A stretch of DNA of 64,000 nucleotides from NCBI RefSeq assembly GCF_001574435.1, contig NZ_LOCN01000015.1, positions 75,300-139,299 on the forward strand. The letters run 5' to 3'. Shown one piece after another: positions 57,097-64,000 of the stretch. Source of the DNA: Moritella sp. JT01 (GTDB lineage: Bacteria > Pseudomonadota > Gammaproteobacteria > Enterobacterales > Moritellaceae). The position numbers and the translations under genes are program-made. The notes below the pieces were generated by a model. It was not told the origin of the DNA and did no database searches. It was given only the letters and a program-made list of their open reading frames with translations. The stretch's first letter is position 1, and each line of letters begins with the position of its first letter.

Positions 57097-57110
57097 ATGA
57101 TATAGATCAA
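57097..57110. promoter_or_regulatory. FNR-like box between DsbA-like gene and MCP array
   Basis: On the minus strand TTGAT-CTAT-ATCAT matches TTGAT-N4-ATCAA at 9 of 10 positions, with the same half-sites as the nirB box. It is 91 bp from the DsbA-like start and about 310 bp from the first MCP gene. Confidence 0.45.
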
Positions 57111-57420
57111 TTAAGTGACGCCATAACGACTATCATCTAATTTGGATTAGAATATTGTAATCTTCAAATACCAAGATAAATAGGTTCATAACACTATTCC
57201 ACCGACTTTACTGGTCATTAAATAATGATAATAACCATAATTACAAAATTAATAGGTAGTTAGCTGTAATTAAAGTGATCTAGATACAGATTATAATATA
57301 AAAAAATATACAATAAAGAACCATATGGATACTATCCTGCGGGCTATATCTACAGGTACCATATCTACCACTCGCGACTTCTACTATCAATTAATACCGT
57401 TATGTAAGGATTAAGTTAAC

Positions 57421-59334
57421 GTGAATTTTTTATCCAGTTTTAAAGGCCGTATCATTACAGTAGTGATACTACTCGTTATTTCCTCACTCGTGATATCGAG
57501 TTTTATTTCTTACCGACAATTATCTACTTCTATCGTAGGCAATATTGATAAATATTCACAGCTACAAGTCGATAGCACAGCCAACAAAATTAATAGTTGG
57601 TTTCAAAGTATCAAAAAAGGTTTAGCTTCAACAGCGCCTGATTTTGCAATCCCTCGTGATGATGAACAATTATTACTCATGGTGAAACAAGTATTTCTCG
57701 CTACCGACGCAAATGATATTTTGGCTGCTTATGAAGACGGTAAAGCAATTACGGCGATAGACGGCAAGCTAAATTTAGATAGCTTTGATCCACGTACTCG
57801 CGACTGGTATAAAGAAGCAAAACAAAAAGGCGCTACAATCATTACGGGCATTTACAGTGATGCTACAACGGGGGGATTGATGATAAGTATTGCTGAACCT
57901 TTCTATTATAATAGCCAATTTACTGGCGTATTATTAGCTGATATTCGCTTAGAAACAGTAAGTAACTTTATTAAAAATTCATCATTTTCAGATACCACGC
58001 TTAATTTATATGACATGACAGGCATGACCATCGCGTCAACAGATGATCGTCAAATCGTAGGTAAGCCGATGGACTCAGCTAATGCCACATTTACACCACT
58101 TAAAGACATGATTTCAAGTAACCAAGAAGGCACTTTCGAATTTAGCCAAGATAAGAAAACAACGCTTGCGTATTTCACAACATTAAACCTTAATGATACT
58201 ATTTCTTGGAAAGTAGTTATCACAGTAGACAAGTCTTCTCACTTTATCGAGATTAAAGAAGGTTTAAACAGCGCACTTATCACTGGATTCATCCTCGTTA
58301 TTCTAGCATCTATTATTAGCTTATTTTCCTTAAACCGTTTATATCGCCCTATCCTCACACTAAAAGAAACAATTGTAGATCTTGCTAATGGCAATGCTGA
58401 TTTAACCCGCCGTATCGATGTTCAAAGCAATGATGACTTAGGCCAGATTGCAGATGCGGTAAATAAATTCACGCTTAATTTACAAAGCATGATGTTAGAC
58501 ATATCACAATCAACAGCCTATATCTCAGACGGTATTGAAGCACTTCGTTCACAGACAGTACACAATAATAATGTACTACTAGAGCATGCGGCTGAAACAG
58601 AACAGATTGTCGTTGCTATTACAGAAATGAGTTCAACAGCAGATAGCGTTGCTCAAAGTGCCGCTCAATCAGCAACCTTCACACAAAAATCAACAGATGA
58701 AGCAAGACGCTCGAAAGAAGTAGTTAAAGGTGCGGTATTTGGCGTTGCAGAACTCGTTACAGAAGTGGATAAGATGGCATTGAACATTCAAACCATGAAT
58801 GAAGATACCAATAAAATTAATTCAGTATTAAGTGTCATTGGAGAAATTGCAGACCAAACGAATTTACTCGCATTAAACGCCGCAATTGAAGCTGCTCGAG
58901 CAGGTGATCAAGGTCGTGGATTCGCCGTCGTCGCAGATGAAGTGCGAACGTTAGCAGCCAGAACACAACAAAGTACCTCTGAAATTAACGATATGCTAAC
59001 CCGATTACGTAGCGGTGCGGACTCTGTTGTGCAAGCAATGAAAACCACAAAAACAAGCTGCGAGCAAACAGCGGAAACAACTGAAAGTGTGAATGAAAGC
59101 CTAGATTCAATGACGGAGTCAGTACTTCAAATAAACGATCTTGGCATTCAAATCGCCACAGCAGCAGAAGAACAAAGCTCAGTAACGGAAGAAATTAATC
59201 GTAACATGACCGCGATTCAACATATGGTACAGCAATTAACAAGTAACAGTGAAAAGACACTCAATAGCACCCATGACTTAGCAAGTAGCAATGCGCAGCT
59301 AATGAGTATTGTTAGCCAGTTCAAACTAAAATAA
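57421..59334 (+). CDS. Methyl-accepting chemotaxis protein 1 (dCache)
   Basis: The 637-residue receptor starts with GTG after TAAGGA. TM1 is at about 10-32, a periplasmic dCache_1 sensor at about 35-275 ([28 protein letters not shown]), TM2 at about 281-303, HAMP at about 303-357 and the signalling hairpin to the C-terminus (tip [21 protein letters not shown]). It lacks the C-terminal NWETF-type pentapeptide. Position 122, aromatic Tyr in the canonical dCache amino-acid motif, is Phe; R127, W129, Y130, Y145, D147 and D174 are present. First of a tandem array; probably moves with CheA/CheW encoded elsewhere. Confidence 0.93.
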   Translation: MNFLSSFKGRIITVVILLVISSLVISSFISYRQLSTSIVGNIDKYSQLQVDSTANKINSWFQSIKKGLASTAPDFAIPRDDEQLLLMVKQVFLATDANDILAAYEDGKAITAIDGKLNLDSFDPRTRDWYKEAKQKGATIITGIYSDATTGGLMISIAEPFYYNSQFTGVLLADIRLETVSNFIKNSSFSDTTLNLYDMTGMTIASTDDRQIVGKPMDSANATFTPLKDMISSNQEGTFEFSQDKKTTLAYFTTLNLNDTISWKVVITVDKSSHFIEIKEGLNSALITGFILVILASIISLFSLNRLYRPILTLKETIVDLANGNADLTRRIDVQSNDDLGQIADAVNKFTLNLQSMMLDISQSTAYISDGIEALRSQTVHNNNVLLEHAAETEQIVVAITEMSSTADSVAQSAAQSATFTQKSTDEARRSKEVVKGAVFGVAELVTEVDKMALNIQTMNEDTNKINSVLSVIGEIADQTNLLALNAAIEAARAGDQGRGFAVVADEVRTLAARTQQSTSEINDMLTRLRSGADSVVQAMKTTKTSCEQTAETTESVNESLDSMTESVLQINDLGIQIATAAEEQSSVTEEINRNMTAIQHMVQQLTSNSEKTLNSTHDLASSNAQLMSIVSQFKLK

Positions 59335-59348
59335 ATAAATCATTAAAC

Positions 59349-59386
59349 AATGCGTTGAACCTTATTCAACTTTGGAACAACGCATT
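59349..59386 (+). terminator. Hairpin after MCP 1
   Basis: AATGCGTTG (59349-59357) pairs with CAACGCATT (59378-59386). Few Ts follow, so efficiency is doubtful. Confidence 0.5.
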
Positions 59387-59490
59387 AATTCATTGCTAAA
59401 GCCTCACAAGTATAACCACTCTAAATCCCTCAAGACTCAATCCAACCCAATGTATGCATTAATACTTAATGATTAGAGACACTAAATATT

Positions 59491-59506
59491 AGTGACTAAG
59501 ATCACT
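59491..59506 (+). promoter_or_regulatory. CRP-like palindrome upstream of MCP 2
   Basis: AGTGA-CTAAGA-TCACT matches TGTGA-N6-TCACA at 8 of 10 positions and is a perfect palindrome in its half-sites. It lies 131 bp before the MCP 2 start. Confidence 0.35.
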
Positions 59507-59541
59507 TATTTGGCATTAATAATGCGATGTCGATTCTCCCT

Positions 59542-59549
59542 GCCGATAA
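59542..59549 (+). promoter_or_regulatory. FliA (sigma-28) -10-like element
   Basis: GCCGATAA matches the sigma-28 -10 consensus exactly, 88 bp before the MCP 2 start. The expected TAAA -35 at the usual spacing is poor (TTAATAAT at longer distance), so the call is tentative. Confidence 0.35.
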
Positions 59550-59636
59550 CCTGGTAACAATGTAATTACGATAGTGTTGTCGCGTTTTCATGCGCATTAA
59601 CACTCACGATACTCATGATTATAAGGATGTACCCAC

Positions 59637-61550
59637 GTGAATTTCTTATCAAGTTTTAAAGGCCGGATAATTACAGTCATTATGTTACTGCTTATTACAA
59701 CGCTAGCAATTTCGAACTTACTTTCTTATCGTCAAATGTCTTTATTAATTAAAGAAGATATCGATAACTACTCAACACTAAAAATACATAGCACGTCAGA
59801 CAAAATAAACACATGGTTTCAAACTATTAAAGATGGTTTAATCGGAACAGCTCCTGACTTTGCTAAACCGCATAACGATTACCAAATTAATTTAATGGTT
59901 CAACAGATTAATGCATCAACAAAAGCAACGGATATTCTTGTTGGGTTTGAAGATGGTAGCTCATACAGTGCTATGACTGGCACTCGTTATGTCGCTGATT
60001 ACGACCCTCGTTCTCGTGCTTGGTATGAAGATGCGAAACGTAGAGGTACAACAATTATTACCCCGATGTATAAAGACGCACTGACTAAAAATTTATTAGT
60101 CAGTATTGCCGAACCTTTCTATAAAGATGGGCAACTTGTCGGTGTATTACTTGCTGATATCGAACTAAACATACTTGAAGATATCGTTAAATCATCAGCA
60201 TCTGACCATGCCAGCACTAGCCTATTTGACGAAGTCGGCACTATAATCGCGTCAACAGATAAAATAGAAGATCCAGGAAAATCAAAACTTGCAGACAATA
60301 GTGCTCTAACAGAACTACAACAGGCAATACTAACAGGAGACGCTGGTCATCTAACCCATTCAGTTAATGGCAAAGAAAAAATCAGCTATTTTGATTCAAT
60401 TAAACTTGATAACCAGCTAAGCTGGCATATATTGGTAACGGTAGATAAAAAGGCTCACTACGCAGTGATCGCAGATAGTTTAGAAAACTCAATCATCATT
60501 GCTCTTATCATGATACTTGTTGCCTCCGTGTTGATATACGTTTGCCTTAATAAACTCTACCAACCAATCATCGCACTAAAATCGACGCTTCAAGACCTAG
60601 CGCAAGGCAATGGTGATTTAACCCAGCGACTTGAAGTAACAAGTAAAGATGATTTAGGTCAGATTGCTGAAGCGGTAAATACCTTTATTGCGAATCTCCA
60701 AACAATCATGCTAGAAATATCGCAATCAACAACACATATTTCTAGCGGTATTGAGCAACTTCGATCCCATACCGAACACAATAATGCCGTATTAATTGAC
60801 CACGCCAGTGAAACAGATCAGGTCGTTGTCGCAGTAACAGAAATGAGTTCGACTGCTGACAGTGTGGCTCAAAGTGCAGCGCAAAGTGCAACCTTCACAC
60901 AAAAATCAACCGATGAGGCACACCAATCTAAAACGGTAGTTCAAGGTGCAGTAAACGGGGTTGCAGACTTAGTAAATGAAGTTGAAGCAATGGCGTTAAA
61001 TATTCAAACCATGAATGAAGATACTCACAAAATTAGCTCGGTATTAAGTGTCATTGGTGAAATTGCAGATCAAACTAACCTACTTGCATTAAATGCTGCG
61101 ATTGAAGCGGCACGTGCAGGTGAACAAGGCCGAGGCTTCGCGGTTGTTGCAGATGAAGTTAGAACACTAGCGGCAAGAACCCAGCAAAGTACCTCAGAGA
61201 TTAACGAGATGCTAACCCGCTTACGCAGTGGTGCTGATACCGTTGTAAAAGCCATGGACGCAACGAAATTGAGTTGTCAACAAACCGCAGATACAACAGC
61301 AAGTGTGAATGTCAGCCTTGATTCTATGACGAATTCAGTGATGCAAATTAATGATCTCGGTATTCAAATTGCGACAGCAGCAGAAGAACAAAGCTCAGTA
61401 ACAGAAGAGATAAACCGTAACATGACAATGATTCAAAACATGGTTTCTCAGTTAACTGAAAATGGTGAAAAAACCATGGACAGTACACATACTCTGGCAA
61501 GTACGAATGATCAACTTGTTGCCATTGTTGGACAGTTCAAGCTGCAATAA
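59637..61550 (+). CDS. Methyl-accepting chemotaxis protein 2 (dCache)
   Basis: Same 637-residue architecture as MCP 1, also with a GTG start after AAGGATG. In the dCache sensor all positions of the amino-acid-binding motif are present: Y122 in DYDPRSRAWYEDA, R127, W129, Y130, Y145 and D147 in MYKDA, and D174 in LLADIEL. Amino-acid sensing is therefore the best guess. The cytoplasmic hairpin is almost the same as in MCP 3, including a 59-bp identical DNA stretch. Own upstream region with CRP-like and FliA-like elements suggests independent transcription. Confidence 0.93.
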   Translation: MNFLSSFKGRIITVIMLLLITTLAISNLLSYRQMSLLIKEDIDNYSTLKIHSTSDKINTWFQTIKDGLIGTAPDFAKPHNDYQINLMVQQINASTKATDILVGFEDGSSYSAMTGTRYVADYDPRSRAWYEDAKRRGTTIITPMYKDALTKNLLVSIAEPFYKDGQLVGVLLADIELNILEDIVKSSASDHASTSLFDEVGTIIASTDKIEDPGKSKLADNSALTELQQAILTGDAGHLTHSVNGKEKISYFDSIKLDNQLSWHILVTVDKKAHYAVIADSLENSIIIALIMILVASVLIYVCLNKLYQPIIALKSTLQDLAQGNGDLTQRLEVTSKDDLGQIAEAVNTFIANLQTIMLEISQSTTHISSGIEQLRSHTEHNNAVLIDHASETDQVVVAVTEMSSTADSVAQSAAQSATFTQKSTDEAHQSKTVVQGAVNGVADLVNEVEAMALNIQTMNEDTHKISSVLSVIGEIADQTNLLALNAAIEAARAGEQGRGFAVVADEVRTLAARTQQSTSEINEMLTRLRSGADTVVKAMDATKLSCQQTADTTASVNVSLDSMTNSVMQINDLGIQIATAAEEQSSVTEEINRNMTMIQNMVSQLTENGEKTMDSTHTLASTNDQLVAIVGQFKLQ

Positions 61551-61811
61551 TTTGATTTGATATAGGCCTTCATCGTTTTGAAGGTCTACCGATTAAATTA
61601 GGATAATTTTAAGCAACTATTTTATAAAAATCACCTTGCAATTGTAAGCCATCGTAAGTTTTCACTGATTGTCGAAACTAAGTATATACAACAAGTTATC
61701 TTGTATATATCATCCGCTGACTATCACACACTAATGAACATTTATACAAAGTTACTGCGTATTTTTTATCATTAAAATACAAAAAACTACAATTTCAAAG
61801 GATTTTATTTC

Positions 61812-63725
61812 ATGGGCTTTATGGCGAGTTTTAAAGGAAGAATCATCTCGGTTGTTATTTTATTATTGATAACCTCACTGACAATTGCGAGTTATATCTC
61901 CTATAAGCAATTATCAAACTCAATGGTAAATAATATTGACCAATACTCAAAATTAAAAGTTCAAAGCACAACTGATAAAATTACCGATTGGTTTGAAACA
62001 ATTAAAGATGCATTAACTCAAACAGCACCAAGTTTTGCTATAACGAGAGACGATGAACAAACATTACGTATGGTGAGACAAGTTGCAAATGCAACTAAAG
62101 CTACCGATATAATTGTAGGCTATGAAGACGGACGTACATTTAGTGCATTAGAGGGTTTTATTCCATTATCAGTCTTGGATGCAAGAACCAGAACTTGGTA
62201 TAAAAGTGCACGACAGAATCAAACGACAGAAATCACCAACATTTATAAGCATGCCATCTCTGGTGAGCTTATTATTAGTATTGCCGAACCATTTTATGAA
62301 AACGGTCAATTGAAAGGCGTACTATTGGCTGACATTAACTTAAACATGCTTAAAGACATGATCAAAAAATCCGCATTCTTTGGCGCCACAACGAGTCTGT
62401 ATGATATCAGCGCCATGACAATCGCATCAACGGATAACCAAGAAATTATCGGTAAAAAAATGCAACCATATGATAATTCTTACACCGCGCTTCAAAGAGA
62501 AATATTTCAAAATAATACGGGTACGTTTCAATTTGAAAATAATGGTCTAAACCAAATTGTATACTATAAAACGTTACATTTAGATGATAAATCAAGCTGG
62601 AAAATTGTGGTCACCATAGATAAATCAGTGCTCTTCTTACCTGTTCAAAACAGCCTGAATAACTCAATTATCAGCAATGTATTACTTGTCATTCTTGCCT
62701 CAATTATGATATTTATCGCCCTTTCACGTTTATACCGACCTATCCTAGCTTTAAAAGCGACCGTTTATGACTTAGCACAAGGCGATGCAGATCTAACTCG
62801 ACGCTTAGAGGTGAATAGCCGTGATGACCTCGGACAAATTGCCGAATCAGTGAATGCGTTTGTCAGCAATTTACAACGCATGATGTTAGAAATATCAGTG
62901 TCAACGGATCATATCTCAATGGGTGTTGAACAATTAAAAGCACAGACAGAACATAACAATTCAGTGCTGATCGATCACGCAAGTGAAACAGATCAAGTGG
63001 TTGTTGCGGTAACAGAAATGAGTTCAACAGCAGATTGCGTTGCTCAAAGTGCCGCACAATCGGCAACGTTCACTCAGCAATCAGCTGACGAAGCGCATCG
63101 CTCAAAAGTAGTTGTCGAAGGTGCTGTACATGGGGTGGCTGATTTAGTGAATGAAGTTGAAGCAATGGCGTTAAATATTCAAACCATGAATGAAGATACT
63201 CACAAAATCAGCTCGGTATTAAGTGTTATTGGAGAAATTGCAGACCAAACTAACCTACTTGCATTAAATGCTGCAATTGAAGCAGCACGCGCAGGTGAAC
63301 AAGGACGTGGCTTTGCCGTCGTTGCTGACGAAGTACGTACACTTGCAGCAAGAACACAACAAAGTACATCTGAAATTAACGAGATGCTAACCCGCTTACG
63401 TAACGGGGCCGATATGGTTGTGCGGGCGATGGATATCACTAAAGCAAGCTGCCAACAAACAGCCGCGACGACAGCAAGTGTCAATGATAACCTCGATTCA
63501 ATGACTGACTCTGTAATGAAAATTAATGATCTTGGTATCCAAATAGCAACCGCAGCTGAAGAACAAAGTTCGGTGACCGAAGAAATTAATCGTAATATGA
63601 CGATGATCCAAAGCATGGTTAATCAACTTACTGAAAATGGCGAAAAGACCATGGACAGCACACGTAATCTAGCAAGTTGTAATGAACAACTATTAGCTAT
63701 AGTTGGCCAATTTAAACTAGAATAA
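61812..63725 (+). CDS. Methyl-accepting chemotaxis protein 3 (dCache)
   Basis: Again 637 residues, ATG start after AAAGGA. Architecture equals MCP 1 and 2, but the sensor differs most at the ligand motif: L122 ([10 protein letters not shown]) and H147 (IYKHA) replace aromatic and Asp, while R127, W129, Y130, Y145 and D174 remain. A different ligand is likely. The signalling domain tip and adaptation helices match MCP 2 nearly perfectly. It is followed by a long hairpin and then by a promoter array for a fourth MCP gene. Confidence 0.93.
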   Translation: MGFMASFKGRIISVVILLLITSLTIASYISYKQLSNSMVNNIDQYSKLKVQSTTDKITDWFETIKDALTQTAPSFAITRDDEQTLRMVRQVANATKATDIIVGYEDGRTFSALEGFIPLSVLDARTRTWYKSARQNQTTEITNIYKHAISGELIISIAEPFYENGQLKGVLLADINLNMLKDMIKKSAFFGATTSLYDISAMTIASTDNQEIIGKKMQPYDNSYTALQREIFQNNTGTFQFENNGLNQIVYYKTLHLDDKSSWKIVVTIDKSVLFLPVQNSLNNSIISNVLLVILASIMIFIALSRLYRPILALKATVYDLAQGDADLTRRLEVNSRDDLGQIAESVNAFVSNLQRMMLEISVSTDHISMGVEQLKAQTEHNNSVLIDHASETDQVVVAVTEMSSTADCVAQSAAQSATFTQQSADEAHRSKVVVEGAVHGVADLVNEVEAMALNIQTMNEDTHKISSVLSVIGEIADQTNLLALNAAIEAARAGEQGRGFAVVADEVRTLAARTQQSTSEINEMLTRLRNGADMVVRAMDITKASCQQTAATTASVNDNLDSMTDSVMKINDLGIQIATAAEEQSSVTEEINRNMTMIQSMVNQLTENGEKTMDSTRNLASCNEQLLAIVGQFKLE

Positions 63726-63738
63726 CCACAAGATAAAA

Positions 63739-63778
63739 TATCAAACTTTGTGGTATTTTATAGTCACAAAGTTTGATA
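63739..63778 (+). terminator. Long hairpin after MCP 3
   Basis: TATCAAACTTTGTG (63739-63752) pairs perfectly with CACAAAGTTTGATA (63765-63778). No U-tract follows, so it may act as a 3' stabiliser or weak terminator. Confidence 0.55.
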
Positions 63779-63813
63779 TATAATGATAATCAAGAACTTC
63801 ACGCCAAAACTAA

Positions 63814-63885
63814 CCTTACAAAACATTACAAAACCCTACCGAAACCTTCATATGAATGATAGGATGTTCAAAAAACTGCCATAAT
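63814..63885 (+). promoter_or_regulatory. Decamer-array promoter of MCP 4
   Basis: CCTTACAAAA, CATTACAAAA and CCCTACCGAA (63814-63843) are in 10-bp register, with a CATAAT -10-like hexamer at 63880-63885. The pattern and its distance to the -10 equal those of the duplicated promoter at 27059-27338. Confidence 0.5.
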
Positions 63886-63950
63886 CTGAATATATATTGG
63901 CAAATCAGCTGAATAGCAAGATTTATAACTATTAAAGGGTATGAACTCAC

Positions 63951-64000
63951 GTGGATTTTCTATCAAGTTTTAAAGGGCGAATAATATCTGTCATTATTCT
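63951..64000 (+). CDS. Methyl-accepting chemotaxis protein 4, 5' end only
   Basis: A GTG start after AAAGGG opens [16 protein letters not shown] (initiator Met in the protein), matching the first residues of the three preceding MCPs ([13 protein letters not shown]). The gene continues beyond the window edge. It is the fourth member of the array, preceded by its own decamer-array promoter. Confidence 0.85.
   Translation, partial: MDFLSSFKGRIISVII

Noticed and set aside
57268-57290. CRP site AGTGATCTAGATACAG upstream of MCP 1
   Set aside because: Left half and spacer look right but the right half does not match TCACA.

Overview
The window looks like a chromosomal segment of a marine gammaproteobacterium of the Moritella/Psychromonas/Shewanella kind. 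This is an inference from gene content: a glgB-glgP-glgC-glgA glycogen operon, nirBDC, HD-GYP and Cache-MCP signalling genes, a DamX-like SPOR protein, AT-rich intergenic DNA and many RhlE/OMP-type paralogues. No rRNA, tRNA, CRISPR array or intact insertion sequence was recognised.

Layout. 1-3.6 kb is accessory and eroded: a P4-type integrase remnant, the 5' stub of a DUF2956 gene, and an orphan gene for a 664-residue exported protein of unknown family, bracketed by a 93/96-bp direct repeat. 3.6-9.2 kb carries ycjX-ycjF, a lipoprotein gene and rhlE; a small rhlE remnant and a copied terminator sit on the far side of the lipoprotein gene. 9.4-15 kb holds two outer-membrane beta-barrel paralogues and the nirB-nirD-nirC nitrite reduction/transport operon behind an FNR-like box. 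15.2-18 kb is a Cache/GAF/HD-GYP protein followed by a frameshifted tail of a second copy. 18.4-26.9 kb is the glycogen operon, headed by a stand-alone CBM48 protein and a CRP-like site.

27-31 kb shows local rearrangement: a duplicated promoter, a third beta-barrel paralogue, a 17-codon copy of the glgA 3' end, and a large di-heme oxidoreductase fused to two carbohydrate-binding-like and four thrombospondin-type-3-like segments. 31.6-32.5 kb encodes a Tus-family replication fork-trap protein. 32.5-50.5 kb is mostly housekeeping: TM2 and CBS proteins, a divergent Bcr/CflA transporter-MarR pair with twin operators, a Gfo/Idh/MocA oxidoreductase, tapT, a MOSC protein, a DamX-like SPOR protein, sbcB, an AsmA protein, a YjiH-type membrane protein, and mrp/apbC-udk-dcd. 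50.7-57 kb has metG, rlmI, cdd, a 2OG-Fe(II) oxygenase and a DsbA-like lipoprotein. 57.4-64 kb is a tandem array of methyl-accepting chemotaxis genes: three complete ones, each exactly 637 codons, and the start of a fourth cut by the window edge.

Themes. Carbon storage (glg), nitrite respiration/detoxification and chemotaxis/c-di-GMP control lie side by side, with candidate CRP and FNR sites at several promoters. The most unusual aspects are the repeated small-scale duplications that leave gene tails (DUF2956, rhlE, HD-GYP, glgA), the decamer-phased promoter arrays, the glucan-binding-like di-heme oxidoreductase, the Tus homologue, and the MCP array with diverging ligand-pocket residues.
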